DNA of 64,000 bases from Allosediminivita pacifica (GCF_003054175.1 NZ_QBKN01000001.1:1-64000), one strand, 5' to 3'. Counted from the stretch's first letter, positions 43,495 through 53,587 are shown. A program made the numbers and translations. Notes: generated by a model from the sequence alone, not told the origin.

Positions 43495-43669
43495 TGCCAC
43501 CCTCCGTCTGTTGTTGGGCGGCGCGCGTCTCGGGGCTGTAGGCGCCGCCGCCGATCTTGGCGATGGTCATCCCGAAGAGGATGGCGATGAAGGCTGCGAG
43601 CACCAGTCCGACGCCGGCGTTGCGGCCACGGCGGCGCTTGTGCAGTTCGTGTTCGTGGGTCAGGCCCAT
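43484..43669 (-). CDS. small membrane protein of the cox operon (CoxF-like)
   Basis: This 61-residue protein starts [20 protein letters not shown] and has one hydrophobic helix ([20 protein letters not shown]). A small ORF of this kind sits between ctaB and ctaG in Rhodobacter and Paracoccus relatives. It overlaps ctaB by 10 bases at its start and ctaG by 11 at its end, so all three are coupled. The role in oxidase assembly is assumed from position only. Confidence 0.8.
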   Translation of the reverse strand: MGLTHEHELHKRRRGRNAGVGLVLAAFIAILFGMTIAKIGGGAYSPETRAAQQQTEGGNGS

Positions 43670-44601
43670 GGGTAGCCTCCAAGCCGGTCGATACCGGCCT
43701 CGATGAGGATCGCGCCGAAATGCGCGAAGAGATAGAGGAGCGATAGCTTGAAGAATTTCTTTTCGGTGACGTAGCCGTCCGCCTCGGCCTGGTCCTCGGT
43801 CCGGCGCCAGATGTCCACGGCGCCCTTCAGGAACAGGGCGTTCAGGACCACCGCGGTGGCAAGGTAGACCGGGCCGCCAACCTGGGTGAAGCCGGTGCCG
43901 ACGGCGAGCGCGGCGAGCAGGGCGGTGTAGACGATGATGTGCACGCGGGTCGCGCGCCGGCCGTGGGTCACGGTCAGCATCGGCACGGTGGCCTTGTCGT
44001 AGTCGCCCTTCACGAAGAGGGCGAGCGCCCAGAAGTGCGGCGGCGTCCACATGAAGGTCAGGCAGAACATCAGCACCGAGGCGACCGAGATGTCGCCGGT
44101 GGCCGCGGCCCAGCCGATCATCGGGGGAAAGGCGCCGGCGGCGCCGCCGATGACGATGTTCTGGGGCGTCGAGCGCTTGAGCCACATCGTGTAGATCACG
44201 ACGTAGAAGAAGATGGTGAAGGCCAGCAGTCCGCCGGCGAGCCAGTTCGTGGCGAGCCCGAGGAACACCACCGAGAAGCCCGACAGGACAAGGCCGATGG
44301 CCAGCGCCTCGGAGGCGTCGACGCGGCCGGTGGGGACGGGCCGGCCGGCGGTGCGCTTCATCAGGGCGTCGATGTCGGCATCGTACCACATGTTCAGCGC
44401 GCCGGAGGCGCCGCCGCCCACCGCGATGAAGAGGATCGCGCAGAAACCCAGGAAGGGATTGATCGGCGTCGGCGCGGCCAGCATGCCGACGAAGGCGGTG
44501 AAGACCACCAGCGTCATGACGCGGGGCTTGAGCAGGGCGAAGTAGTCCTTGAACTCGGCATCGCCGGTCTGGGCCGGGCTGGTCACGCTGGCGTCGGTCA
44601 T
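43660..44601 (-). CDS. ctaB: protoheme IX farnesyltransferase (heme O synthase)
   Basis: This 313-residue UbiA-superfamily prenyltransferase has about nine helices. The first Asp-rich site is seen in [20 protein letters not shown] and the second region in [38 protein letters not shown] is the usual N-terminal motif. It adds a farnesyl group to heme b for the aa3 oxidase. It lies about 100 bases after ctaC. Confidence 0.96.
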   Translation of the reverse strand: MTDASVTSPAQTGDAEFKDYFALLKPRVMTLVVFTAFVGMLAAPTPINPFLGFCAILFIAVGGGASGALNMWYDADIDALMKRTAGRPVPTGRVDASEALAIGLVLSGFSVVFLGLATNWLAGGLLAFTIFFYVVIYTMWLKRSTPQNIVIGGAAGAFPPMIGWAAATGDISVASVLMFCLTFMWTPPHFWALALFVKGDYDKATVPMLTVTHGRRATRVHIIVYTALLAALAVGTGFTQVGGPVYLATAVVLNALFLKGAVDIWRRTEDQAEADGYVTEKKFFKLSLLYLFAHFGAILIEAGIDRLGGYPWA

Positions 44602-44704
44602 GGGGCGGGCTCGCTCCTGCGGGTCGTTCCGGATCGGGCGCGCGTGGATCGCGCGCCCGACTGATATAGCCTGTGTGCGCCCCCGGTCAGGGGCGCCGCG
44701 CGGA

Positions 44705-45580
44705 TCAGTTGGTCAGGACCTCACGCACGTCGGTGTACCAGCCCTCTTCCTTGGAGTTGGCGAGCCAGGCGTCGTAGGCCTCCTGGCTGACCACCTTGAC
44801 GGTGATGGGCATGTAGGCGTGGTAGATGCCGCAGAGTTCCGAGCACTGGCCGAAGTAGGTGCCTTCGCGCTCGGGGGTGAACCAGAGCTCGGCCAGGCGG
44901 CCGGGGACGGCGTCCTGCTTCACGCCGAAAGCGGGGATGGTCCAGGAGTGGATCACGTCGGCGCCCGTCACCTGCATCACGATGGTGGAGCCCACTGGCA
45001 CGACCACGGCGGTGTCGGAGGCCAGCAGGAATTCGTCACGGCTGTAGCCGGCGTCCTGAAGCTGCTGCTCGACCTCGGGGGTGAGGCGGTTGTCGCCGCC
45101 GCCGAACGGTGCGCCGATCATGTAGCTGTCGTAGGCCAGATCCTCGCCCACGTATTCGTAGCCCCAGTACCACTGGTAGCCGGTCACCTTGATGGTGATG
45201 TCGCCGTCGGGAATCTCCTGCTGCTTGAAGAGCACCGGCAGCGAGAAGGCACCGATGAAGACGAGGATCAGCACGGGGCCGAGCGTCCAGGCAATCTCGA
45301 CGGGGGTGTTGTGGGTGAAGCGGGCCGGGGTCGCGTTGCGGCTGCGGCGGAAACGCACGATGCAGTAGACGATCAGCGCGGCCACGAAGAGCGTGATGGC
45401 GGTGATGATGACGAGGATCATGCCGTCCAGCCAGTGGATGTCGCGGGCCAGCTCAGTCGCCGCGGGCTGAAAGCCAACGGCGCCGTTGGTGGGCTTGCCG
45501 ACGATTTCCAGATCCTGCGCGAGGGCCGGTGCGGCGATCAGGCTGGCCATCAGGCCGGTCAGCATCGTGTTACGTTTCAT
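44705..45580 (-). CDS. ctaC: cytochrome c oxidase subunit II
   Basis: This 291-residue protein has a signal peptide ([20 protein letters not shown]), two membrane helices and a periplasmic cupredoxin domain with the complete CuA site: H211 in DVIHSW, then C246, E248, C250, H254 and M257 in [12 protein letters not shown]. The aromatic patch [10 protein letters not shown] for electron entry is present. It is the first gene of the ctaC-ctaB-coxF-ctaG-ctaE cluster and is divergent from tldD. Confidence 0.97.
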   Translation of the reverse strand: MKRNTMLTGLMASLIAAPALAQDLEIVGKPTNGAVGFQPAATELARDIHWLDGMILVIITAITLFVAALIVYCIVRFRRSRNATPARFTHNTPVEIAWTLGPVLILVFIGAFSLPVLFKQQEIPDGDITIKVTGYQWYWGYEYVGEDLAYDSYMIGAPFGGGDNRLTPEVEQQLQDAGYSRDEFLLASDTAVVVPVGSTIVMQVTGADVIHSWTIPAFGVKQDAVPGRLAELWFTPEREGTYFGQCSELCGIYHAYMPITVKVVSQEAYDAWLANSKEEGWYTDVREVLTN

Positions 45581-45734
45581 ATGTCACCCGGTTGTTCGTC
45601 TGAAAATTGGCTCGCTCGCGCCGGAATGCGGGGCCCGCGCCACGCGCGCACCTCACCCGTTGCGTTTGGCGGGTGTCAAACCATATTCTGATGACCCGAT
45701 AAAGAATATCCCTTGCGGCAAACCGCCGCTTTTC

Positions 45735-45748
45735 TTGATCCATGTCAA
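45735..45748. promoter_or_regulatory. FNR/FnrL-like box
   Basis: TTGAT-CCAT-GTCAA matches the FNR/FnrL pattern TTGAT-N4-ATCAA at nine of ten fixed positions. It lies 13 bases before the tldD ATG and about 155 bases before the ctaC ATG, in the shared intergenic region. Oxygen-dependent control of the aa3 oxidase cluster is plausible; repression of tldD by position is another reading. Confidence 0.55.
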
Positions 45749-45761
45749 ATTCGAGGCCCTT

Positions 45762-47183
45762 ATGACCGATGCGCCCTTCCGCCCATTCGAGACCCTGCTG
45801 GACCGGGACGCGGCCCTTTCGGTGCTGCGTGACGCGACGGCAGGGGCCGATGACGGCGAGCTCTTCCTGGAGCGGCGGCGCTCGGAATCGCTGGTTCTCG
45901 ACGACGGCCGAATCCGCACGGCCAGCTACGACGCGGCGCAGGGCTTCGGCCTGCGGGCCGTGCGCGGCGAGGTGGCGGGCTATGCCCATTCCACCGAAAT
46001 CAGCGAGGCCTCTTTGAAGCGGGCGTCTGAGACCGCGCGGCTTGCGGTGGGCGACGGCGGCGGCACCATCGCCCAGCCGCCACAGGGCACCAACCGCACG
46101 CTTTATACCGACGCAGACCCGATCGCGGGCGCGGCCTTTCCCGTGAAGGTCGAAACCCTGCGCGAGATCGATGCCTTCTGCCGCGATCTCGACCCCCGGG
46201 TGGTGCAGGTGACGGCGACGATCTCGGCCTCGTTGCAGGAGGTGGCGATCTTGCGGCCCGAGGGCGGTCTGGTCACTGACGTCCGCCCCATGACCCGCGT
46301 CAACGTGAGCGTCATCGTGGAGGACGGCGGCCTGCGCGAGGCGGGCACTGCCGGCGGCGGTGGGCGCGTGACGCTCGACGGACTGCTGCAGCCGCAGGAC
46401 TGGCAGGGCAAGGCGCGCGAGGCGCTGCGCATCGCGCTGGTGAACCTGCGCGCCGAACCCGCGCCCGCGGGCGTGATGGACATCGTGCTTGGCCCCGGCT
46501 GGCCGGGTATCCTGCTGCACGAGGCGGTGGGCCATGGGCTTGAAGGCGACTTCAACCGCAAGAAATCCTCGGCCTTTGCCGGGCTGATGGGTCAGCAGGT
46601 GGCGGCGAAGGGCGTGACGGTGCTGGACGACGGGACGATTCCCGACCGGCGCGGGTCGATCACCGTGGACGACGAAGGCACGCCCTCGGGCAAGAACGTC
46701 CTGATCGAGGACGGCGTGCTGGTGGGCTACATGCAGGACCGGCAGAACGCGCGGCTCATGGGCGTGGAGCCCACCGGCAACGGTCGGCGCGAGAGCTTTG
46801 CCCATATCCCCATGCCGCGCATGACCAACACCTACATGCTGGGCGGCGACAGCGACCCGCAGGATATCGTGGGCGATCTGAAGGACGGGATCTGGGCCGT
46901 GGGCTTTGGCGGCGGGCAGGTGGACATTACCAACGGCAAGTTCGTGTTCAGTTGCACCGAGGCCTACCGCGTGAAGGACGGCAAGGTCGGCGCGCCGGTG
47001 AAGGGCGCCACGCTGATCGGCGACGGCGCTACCGCGCTGCAGCAGATCCGCGCGATCGGCAACGACATGGCGCTGGACCCGGGCATGGGCAACTGCGGCA
47101 AGAACGGCCAGTGGGTGCCGGTGGGCGTGGGCCAGCCCACGGTGATGATCGGCGGGCTCACGGTCGGCGGCTCGGGCGGCTGA
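45762..47183 (+). CDS. tldD: metallopeptidase TldD
   Basis: This 473-residue TldD/PmbA family protein has the HExxxH zinc motif in ILLHEAVGHGLEGDFNRKKS (around residue 252) and the C-terminal Cys/Gly-rich GMGNCGKNGQWVPVGVGQPT. TldD works with TldE as an unfolded-peptide protease and in peptide-natural-product maturation. The ATG at 45762 has a GAGG site six bases before. No tldE partner lies nearby. Confidence 0.95.
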   Translation: MTDAPFRPFETLLDRDAALSVLRDATAGADDGELFLERRRSESLVLDDGRIRTASYDAAQGFGLRAVRGEVAGYAHSTEISEASLKRASETARLAVGDGGGTIAQPPQGTNRTLYTDADPIAGAAFPVKVETLREIDAFCRDLDPRVVQVTATISASLQEVAILRPEGGLVTDVRPMTRVNVSVIVEDGGLREAGTAGGGGRVTLDGLLQPQDWQGKAREALRIALVNLRAEPAPAGVMDIVLGPGWPGILLHEAVGHGLEGDFNRKKSSAFAGLMGQQVAAKGVTVLDDGTIPDRRGSITVDDEGTPSGKNVLIEDGVLVGYMQDRQNARLMGVEPTGNGRRESFAHIPMPRMTNTYMLGGDSDPQDIVGDLKDGIWAVGFGGGQVDITNGKFVFSCTEAYRVKDGKVGAPVKGATLIGDGATALQQIRAIGNDMALDPGMGNCGKNGQWVPVGVGQPTVMIGGLTVGGSGG

Positions 47184-47342
47184 GCGCCTTGCGGCTGAGT
47201 CCGCGCCGCGAGGGCGGTGGCGCGGAAAAAAGTCGTCCTTCATTTCAGGTGCTTGGGTAAAAGCCGGGTGCGTGCCTTCGTTGGTTTACCTAGGATTAAC
47301 CAATGCTGTCCTAGACCTGTTCTTGCAAGAGACGGGGCAAGG

Positions 47343-48488
47343 ATGATGGACGACAGCTACTCTTCCACTCACCCCCCACTCCCACCCACCACGGAAGATG
47401 ACCGTCTTTCCTGGCTTCGTCTCTTGCGCTCCCGCCGTGTCGGCGTGAGCACCTTTTTCCGGCTTCTCGGTGAACACGGCAGCGCGCAGGCGGCGCTCGA
47501 GGCATTGCCCGATGTCGCGGCAGGTGCCGGCGTGCGCGACTACCGGGCCTGTCCGCCCGATGTGGCGGCAGCCGAGCTTCAGGCCGCGTCTCGGGCGGGG
47601 GCGCGGATGGTCTGCTTCGGCAGCCCCGATTACCCGCCGCTTCTGTCCGAGATTTCCGATCCGCCGCCTTTCCTCTGGGTGCGTGGCGACGTTTCGGCCC
47701 TGGCGCGCGATTGTGTGGCGCTTGTCGGAGCGCGCAATGCCTCGTCACTGGGGCTGCGCATGGCGCGCGCGCTGTCCGCCGGGCTGGGCGAGGCGGGGTT
47801 CGTCGTGGCCTCGGGGCTGGCGCGCGGGATCGACACGGCGGCGCATCGTGCGGCGCTGGAAAACGGCACCGTGGGGGTGCTGGCGGGCGGCGTGGACGTG
47901 ATCTACCCGGCCGAAAACACGACGCTGGCGGAGGACATCCTCGGGGCAGGCGGGGCGCTGGTGTCGGAGGCGCCCATGGGCCTTCAGCCGCAGGCGCGGC
48001 ATTTCCCGGCACGCAACCGCATCGTGTCAGGTGTGGCGCGCGGGCTTGTCGTGGTCGAGGCGGCGGCCAAGTCCGGGTCGCTGATCACCGCGCGGGCCGC
48101 GGCGGAACAGGGGCGCGAGGTCATGGCCGTGCCCGGCCATCCCTTCGATGCGCGTGCGGGGGGCTGCAACATGCTGATCCGCGACGGCGCGCGGCTGGTG
48201 CGCGGGGCCGATGACGTGGTGGAGGCGCTGCCGCTGGCCGATGCGCCGGCGCCGCAGCGCGACCTGCCGCTCGAGATTCCCGAGGCGCCGCCCGAAAGGC
48301 GCAGTCTACGGGAAACGGCGGATCTGCACGGGCAGATCCTGGCGCGGCTGGGGCAGGCGCCGCTGGCCGAGGATCAGCTCATCCGGGACCTTGCCGCGCC
48401 TTCGGGGGCGGTGTCGCCGGTGCTGACGGACCTGGAACTCGAAGGGCGTATCCGCAGGCAACCCGGCGGACTGCTGTCGCTTCGCTAG
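47343..48488 (+). CDS. dprA: DNA-processing protein DprA
   Basis: This 381-residue protein has the DprA Rossmann fold with CVALVGARNASSLGLRMARA, SGLARGIDTAAHRAALENG, GVLAGGVDVIYPAENTTLAE and FPARNRIVSGVARG, then a C-terminal winged-helix domain. It loads RecA on incoming single-stranded DNA during transformation. The start is one of two adjacent ATGs (47343 or 47346). It precedes topA, as in many alphaproteobacteria. Confidence 0.95.
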   Translation: MMDDSYSSTHPPLPPTTEDDRLSWLRLLRSRRVGVSTFFRLLGEHGSAQAALEALPDVAAGAGVRDYRACPPDVAAAELQAASRAGARMVCFGSPDYPPLLSEISDPPPFLWVRGDVSALARDCVALVGARNASSLGLRMARALSAGLGEAGFVVASGLARGIDTAAHRAALENGTVGVLAGGVDVIYPAENTTLAEDILGAGGALVSEAPMGLQPQARHFPARNRIVSGVARGLVVVEAAAKSGSLITARAAAEQGREVMAVPGHPFDARAGGCNMLIRDGARLVRGADDVVEALPLADAPAPQRDLPLEIPEAPPERRSLRETADLHGQILARLGQAPLAEDQLIRDLAAPSGAVSPVLTDLELEGRIRRQPGGLLSLR

Positions 48489-48622
48489 CGGGGTGCCGGG
48501 TCGGAGTCTTGTTCGGAAGGCTGATTTAACTAACTGTAATAAAGATATAATTTAGCACATCGTGGGGCGGCAGGCGGCTCCTCGCCGTGGCGCTGCTCCC
48601 GACAAGGTCATGACCTGCCGGA

Positions 48623-48651
48623 TTGACAAAAGGGTCTTGCACCCCACATGG
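48623..48651 (+). promoter_or_regulatory. candidate promoter of topA
   Basis: A perfect -35 box TTGACA at 48623 is followed 17 bases later by ACATGG, a poor -10. It lies about 60 bases before the topA ATG. Confidence 0.35.
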
Positions 48652-48709
48652 CTGGTCGCCATACGCGCCCCGAGCAGCGCCAGAGCGCACCAATAAGAGG
48701 TTCCCCCAC

Positions 48710-51481
48710 ATGCCCGTCGTCGTCGTGGAATCCCCGGCCAAGGCCAAGACCATCAACAAGTACCTTGGCTCCGACTACACGGTTCTGGCGTCCTACGGGC
48801 ACGTGCGGGACCTGCCGCCCAAGGACGGCTCGGTCGATCCCGACCATGATTTCCAGATGAAGTGGGAAATCGCCAACGACTCGCGCAAGCATGTCGCGGC
48901 GATCGCCGAGGCGCTGAAGAGCGACGACAACCTCATCCTCGCCACCGACCCCGATCGCGAGGGCGAGGCGATCAGCTGGCACCTCAAGGAGGCGCTGACC
49001 AAGCGCCGGTCGATCAAGAAATCGACCGAGGTGAGCCGCGTGACCTTCAACGCGATCACGCAGAAAGCCGTGACCGAGGCGATGAAGAACCCGCGCGACA
49101 TCGACGCGCCGCTGGTCGAGGCCTATCTGGCGCGCCGTGCGCTCGACTACCTCGTGGGCTTCAACCTGTCGCCGGTGCTCTGGCGCAAGCTGCCGGGCGC
49201 GAAATCGGCGGGGCGCGTGCAGTCGGTCTGCCTGCGGCTCATCGTCGAGCGCGAGATGGAGATCGAGGCCTTCCGGCCGCGCGAATACTGGCAGGTGCGC
49301 GCGCAGCTCGCTACGCCGCGGGGGCAGGATTACGAGGCGCGCCTGACCATGCTGGCGGGCAAGAAGCTCGACCGTTACGACATCGAGAACGCGACACAGG
49401 CCGAGATGGCGGTGCAGGCGATCACGTCGCGCGCGCTCAAGGTCGACAGCGTCGAGGCCAAGCCCGGCTCGCGCAACCCGTCGGCGCCCTTCATGACTTC
49501 GACCCTGCAGCAGGAAGCCAGCCGCAAGTTCGGCATGGGTGCGCGCCAGACCATGGGTGCGGCGCAGCGGCTCTACGAGGCCGGGCACATCACATACATG
49601 CGGACCGACGGCATCGACATGGCGCCCGAGGCGGTCATGTCGGCGCGCGACGCGATCAAGGAGCGCTACGGCGACAACTACGTGCCGAAGTCGCCGCGCA
49701 TGTACAAGAACAAGGCCAAGAACGCGCAGGAGGCGCACGAGTGCATCCGTCCCACGGACATGCGCAAGGATGCCCCGGCGCTGAAGCTGACCGACGCGGA
49801 CCAGCGCAAGCTTTACGACCTGATCTGGAAGCGCACGATTGCTTGCCAGATGGAGGCCGCGCGGCTGGAGCGCACCACGGTCGAGATCCGCAGCGACGAC
49901 GGCCAGGTGGGCCTGCGCGCCACGGGGCAGGTGGTGCTGTTCGACGGCTTCCTGCGTGTCTACGAGGAAGGCCGCGACGAGCCCGTCGAGGACGACGACA
50001 AGCGCCTGCCGCAGATCCACGAGGGCGAGCCCGCGAAATTCGCCAAGGACGCGCCGCTGGCCGGGGCCTATGCCAAGGCGAGCGGGTCCGAGGATGAGGT
50101 GGTCGAGGCCAAGACCGGCGGCATGCAGCAGTCCGAGGCGGCCGTTCTGGCCGAGAACGGCGCTGTGCTGGCCACGCAAAGCCACACGCAGCCGCCGCCA
50201 CGCTACACCGAGGCGACGCTGGTCAAGCGGATGGAAGAGCTCGGCATCGGACGGCCCTCGACCTATGCCAGCATCGTCACGACGATCCAGGACCGCGAAT
50301 ACGTCCGCAAGGAGCAGAACCGCCTGATCCCCGAGGACAAGGGCCGGATCGTGACGATCTTCCTGCTCAACTTCTTCAAGCGTTACGTGGAATACGATTT
50401 CACCGCCGCGCTCGAGGAAGAACTGGACCACGTCAGCGCGGGCGAGAGCGACTACAAGGAGCTGCTGGCGCAGTTCTGGCGCGATTTCAGTGCGGCCATC
50501 GCCGAGACCTCCGAGTTGCGCATCGCGGAGGTGCTCGACGTGCTGGACGACGCGCTAGCGCCGCAGCTTTATCCGCCGCGCGAGGATGGTTCGGACCCGA
50601 GGACCTGCCCGCTGTGCGGCGAGGGGCAACTGCATCTCAAGACCTCGCGCTCGGGCGGCTTTGTCGGTTGCTCGCGCTACCCCGAGTGCCGCTACACCCG
50701 CCCCATCGGCGGCGAGGGCGAAGGCAACGAGGACCGCGTCCTGGGCGAGGACGAGAACGGCGAGGAAATCAGCCTGCGCACCGGGCGCTTCGGCCCCTAC
50801 GTGCAGCGTGGCGAGGTCACCGAAGAGAACAAGAAGCCCCAGCGCGCGAGCCTGCCCAAGGGCTGGCAGGCCGACGAGATGACGCTGGAAAAGGCGCTGA
50901 CACTGCTGAGCCTGCCGCGCATCGTGGGGGAACACCCCGACGGCGGCGAGGTGAAGTCGAACTTCGGCCGGTTCGGGCCTTACATCTTCCACAAGGCCCC
51001 GGACGAGGAAAAGGGCGTCTACGCCAACCTCAAGGATCAATCCGACGTCTTCGAGATCGGTATGAACCGCGCGGTGGAGCTTCTGGCCCACAAGCGCGCG
51101 AACCCCGGTCGCGGGCGCAGTGCGGCGGCCAAGGCGCTGGTCGAGTTGGGCGAGCATCCCGACGAGGGCGGGGCGGTCAACATCATGGACGGGCGCTATG
51201 GCCCCTACGTGAAGTGGGGCAAGGTGAACGCCACGCTGCCTAAAGACACCGAGCCCAAGGACGTGACCATGGAGATGGCGGTGCAACTGATCTCCGAAAA
51301 GGCGGCGAAGTCGGGCAAGAAGGCACCCGCCAAGAAGACGGCGGCCAAGAAGACCACGACGAAGAAGACGGCGTCGAAGTCGACGGCCTCCAAGTCGACC
51401 GCAAAGAAGACGACGGCCAAGAAGACCACATCCAAGTCCACGGCGAAGAAGAAGGCTGACAGCTCGGCCTCGGACGAGTGA
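48710..51481 (+). CDS. topA: DNA topoisomerase I
   Basis: This 923-residue type IA topoisomerase has the Toprim acidic motif ATDPDREGEAISW (residues 78-90) and the active-site tyrosine Y296 in HITYMRTDGID. A C4 zinc ribbon (CPLCGEGQLHLKTSRSGGFV then CSRYPECRY) and two or more C-terminal topoisomerase repeat domains (TGRFGPYVQRG, NFGRFGPYIFHK, DGRYGPYVKWG) follow. The last ~60 residues are a Lys/Thr/Ala/Ser-rich tail with many AKKT and SKST units, like histone H1 tails. It relaxes negative supercoils. AGAGG precedes the ATG at 48710. Confidence 0.97.
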   Translation: MPVVVVESPAKAKTINKYLGSDYTVLASYGHVRDLPPKDGSVDPDHDFQMKWEIANDSRKHVAAIAEALKSDDNLILATDPDREGEAISWHLKEALTKRRSIKKSTEVSRVTFNAITQKAVTEAMKNPRDIDAPLVEAYLARRALDYLVGFNLSPVLWRKLPGAKSAGRVQSVCLRLIVEREMEIEAFRPREYWQVRAQLATPRGQDYEARLTMLAGKKLDRYDIENATQAEMAVQAITSRALKVDSVEAKPGSRNPSAPFMTSTLQQEASRKFGMGARQTMGAAQRLYEAGHITYMRTDGIDMAPEAVMSARDAIKERYGDNYVPKSPRMYKNKAKNAQEAHECIRPTDMRKDAPALKLTDADQRKLYDLIWKRTIACQMEAARLERTTVEIRSDDGQVGLRATGQVVLFDGFLRVYEEGRDEPVEDDDKRLPQIHEGEPAKFAKDAPLAGAYAKASGSEDEVVEAKTGGMQQSEAAVLAENGAVLATQSHTQPPPRYTEATLVKRMEELGIGRPSTYASIVTTIQDREYVRKEQNRLIPEDKGRIVTIFLLNFFKRYVEYDFTAALEEELDHVSAGESDYKELLAQFWRDFSAAIAETSELRIAEVLDVLDDALAPQLYPPREDGSDPRTCPLCGEGQLHLKTSRSGGFVGCSRYPECRYTRPIGGEGEGNEDRVLGEDENGEEISLRTGRFGPYVQRGEVTEENKKPQRASLPKGWQADEMTLEKALTLLSLPRIVGEHPDGGEVKSNFGRFGPYIFHKAPDEEKGVYANLKDQSDVFEIGMNRAVELLAHKRANPGRGRSAAAKALVELGEHPDEGGAVNIMDGRYGPYVKWGKVNATLPKDTEPKDVTMEMAVQLISEKAAKSGKKAPAKKTAAKKTTTKKTASKSTASKSTAKKTTAKKTTSKSTAKKKADSSASDE

Positions 51482-51533
51482 GCTGTGGCATATCCGCACT
51501 CACATAGTGCGTGAGGAATGTGTGATTTCACTT

Positions 51534-51578
51534 CTGCCTGATTGCCTGTCACCACTGCGGTGACAGGCAATCAGGCAG
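51534..51578 (+). promoter_or_regulatory. perfect 20-bp-arm hairpin before the L,D-transpeptidase gene
   Basis: CTGCCTGATTGCCTGTCACC (51534-51553), ACTGC loop and its exact reverse complement (51559-51578). It sits between topA (stop 51481) and the next ATG (51592), directly against the AGGAGG ribosome site. No T-tract follows, so it is not a standard terminator. Confidence 0.7.
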
Positions 51579-51591
51579 GAGGCCCTCCCCG

Positions 51592-52155
51592 ATGACAGGC
51601 AACAGATTTTCCCGGCGCAGGCTGCTTGGCACCGCGGGTGCGGCGCTGGTCATGCCGGCCGTGGCGCGCGCGCAGGAAGACCCCGAGACCATCGTGCGGC
51701 GCAACATGTCGAGCTTTGTCGGCCTCGACTGGCGCGATCACTTCGACGACCTGGGCGTGGCGACCATCGTCTGCGACACGCGGGCCCGGGCGCTGCATTA
51801 CTGGTCGGGCGACGGCAGCGATTACCGCGTCTATCCCACCTCGGTGCCGCGCACCGAGGAGCTGACCAAGCGCGGCTATACCGAGATCGTGCGCAAGAAG
51901 GTCGGCCCCGACTGGACCCCGACGCCAAGCCAGCTGGAGCGGTTTCCCGACTGGGAATACATGCCGCCGGGGCCGGACAACCCCTTGGGAACGCACGCGA
52001 TGTACCTTAGCTGGCCCGCCTACATCATCCACGGCACGCAGGACACCCGCAAGATCGGGCGGCGGTCGTCGGACGGCTGCATCGGGCTTTACAACGAGAA
52101 GATCGAGGAGCTGTTCGGCATCGCGCCGGTGGGCACGCAGGTCCGGCTGATCTGA
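51592..52155 (+). CDS. L,D-transpeptidase (YkuD domain), Tat-type leader
   Basis: This 187-residue protein has an N-terminal [20 protein letters not shown] leader of twin-arginine type. The YkuD domain has the catalytic motif [12 protein letters not shown] then [19 protein letters not shown], i.e. the His and the S-x-G-C-[IR] cysteine in order. It would cross-link peptidoglycan or attach proteins to it in the periplasm. It lies downstream of topA after a strong hairpin. Confidence 0.9.
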   Translation: MTGNRFSRRRLLGTAGAALVMPAVARAQEDPETIVRRNMSSFVGLDWRDHFDDLGVATIVCDTRARALHYWSGDGSDYRVYPTSVPRTEELTKRGYTEIVRKKVGPDWTPTPSQLERFPDWEYMPPGPDNPLGTHAMYLSWPAYIIHGTQDTRKIGRRSSDGCIGLYNEKIEELFGIAPVGTQVRLI

Positions 52156-52235
52156 CGTGGCGGCCCCCCCGCGTTGACTTTGCTGCGCCTGCACGGCACA
52201 CCAATGGCGATATCCTGTTGAAGGGAGGGGTCTTC

Positions 52236-52940
52236 ATGAAAAAGGTATACGGGTCGGCCGCGGAGGCGCTCGACGGGCTGCTGCGCGACGACATGCTGAT
52301 CGCGGCCGGCGGCTTCGGGCTGTGCGGCATTCCCGAACTGCTGATCGACGCCATCGTCGACAGCGGCGTGAAGGGGCTGACCGTGGCGTCCAACAACGCG
52401 GGCGTCGACGATTTCGGTCTCGGCAAGCTGCTGGCGACGCGGCAGGTCAAGAAGATGATGTCGTCCTACGTGGGCGAGAACGCCGAGTTCATGCGGCAGT
52501 ACCTGTCGGGCGAGCTGGAGCTGGAGTTCAACCCTCAGGGCACGCTGGCCGAGCGCATGCGCGCCGGTGGTGCCGGCATCGCGGGCTTCTACACGCGCAC
52601 CGGCTACGGCACGCAGATCGGCGAAGGCAAGGAAGTGAAGAAGTTCGGCGAGGATCACTATATCCTCGAGGAAGGCATCTTCGCGGACCTCGCCATCGTG
52701 AAGGCCTGGAAGGCCGACACCAGCGGCAACTGCGTGTTCCGCAAGACGGCGCGCAACTTCAACCCGCCGGCGGCCATGTGCGGCAAGGTCTGCGTCATGG
52801 AGGTCGAGGAGATCGTCGAGCCGGGCGAGCTTGACCCCGACGCCATCCACCTGCCGGGCATCTACGTGCACCGCCTGATCCAGGGCGAGCACGAGAAGCG
52901 CATCGAGAAGGTCACCACCCGCAAGAAGGAGGCCGTGTAA
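52236..52940 (+). CDS. scoA: succinyl-CoA:3-ketoacid CoA-transferase subunit A
   Basis: This 234-residue family I CoA-transferase alpha subunit has [19 protein letters not shown] and the later [16 protein letters not shown] and [20 protein letters not shown] blocks of ScoA/PcaI. It transfers CoA from succinyl-CoA to acetoacetate with ScoB. A GGGAGGGG site lies six bases before the ATG at 52236. The stop shares a base with the scoB ATG (TAATG). Confidence 0.95.
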   Translation: MKKVYGSAAEALDGLLRDDMLIAAGGFGLCGIPELLIDAIVDSGVKGLTVASNNAGVDDFGLGKLLATRQVKKMMSSYVGENAEFMRQYLSGELELEFNPQGTLAERMRAGGAGIAGFYTRTGYGTQIGEGKEVKKFGEDHYILEEGIFADLAIVKAWKADTSGNCVFRKTARNFNPPAAMCGKVCVMEVEEIVEPGELDPDAIHLPGIYVHRLIQGEHEKRIEKVTTRKKEAV

Positions 52941-53566
52941 TGCCCTGGGATCGCGACCAGATGGCCGAACGCGCCGCGCAGGAACTCGAGGACGGCACCT
53001 ACGTGAACCTCGGGATCGGCATCCCGACGCTGGTGGCCAACTACATCGGTGACAAGGACATCACGCTGCAGTCCGAGAACGGCATGCTGGGCATGGGGCC
53101 CTTTCCCTATGAGGGCGAGGAAGACCCCGACCTGATCAACGCCGGCAAGCAGACGATCACCGAGCTGCCCAAGACGGCCTATTTCGACAGCGCCACCAGC
53201 TTTGCCATGATCCGGGGCGGCAAGATCGCCGCCGCGATCCTGGGCGCCATGGAAGTGGCCGAGAACGGGGATCTCGCCAACTGGATGATCCCCGGCAAGC
53301 TCGTGAAGGGCATGGGCGGGGCCATGGACCTTGTCGCCGGGGTGAAAAAGGTCGTGGTGGTGATGGACCACACCAACAAGGCGGGCGAGCCGAAGCTGCT
53401 CAAGGAATGCACCCTGCCGCTGACCGGCACGGGCGTAGTGAACCGGATCATCACCAATCTCGGCGTGCTCGACGTGGTCGAGGGCGGTCTGAAAATCGTG
53501 GAATGCGCGCCCGAGGTCACCGAGCAGGAGATCCGCGACAAGACCGAGGCGACGATCGTCAACTGA
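52940..53566 (+). CDS. scoB: succinyl-CoA:3-ketoacid CoA-transferase subunit B
   Basis: This 208-residue beta subunit has the catalytic glutamate E46 in LQSENGMLGMGP and the GMGGAMDLVAGVKKVVVVMD block. With ScoA it activates acetoacetate to acetoacetyl-CoA, which thiolase then splits. The proteins would take care of acetoacetate from PHB breakdown or from the BKACE operon in this window. A strong terminator follows. Confidence 0.95.
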   Translation: MPWDRDQMAERAAQELEDGTYVNLGIGIPTLVANYIGDKDITLQSENGMLGMGPFPYEGEEDPDLINAGKQTITELPKTAYFDSATSFAMIRGGKIAAAILGAMEVAENGDLANWMIPGKLVKGMGGAMDLVAGVKKVVVVMDHTNKAGEPKLLKECTLPLTGTGVVNRIITNLGVLDVVEGGLKIVECAPEVTEQEIRDKTEATIVN

Positions 53567-53587
53567 GGTCTGCGCCGCTTTAGAGAC

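Noticed and set aside
48608-50431. 607-codon minus-strand frame opposite topA
   Set aside because: Antisense shadow of topA with no recognisable domain.
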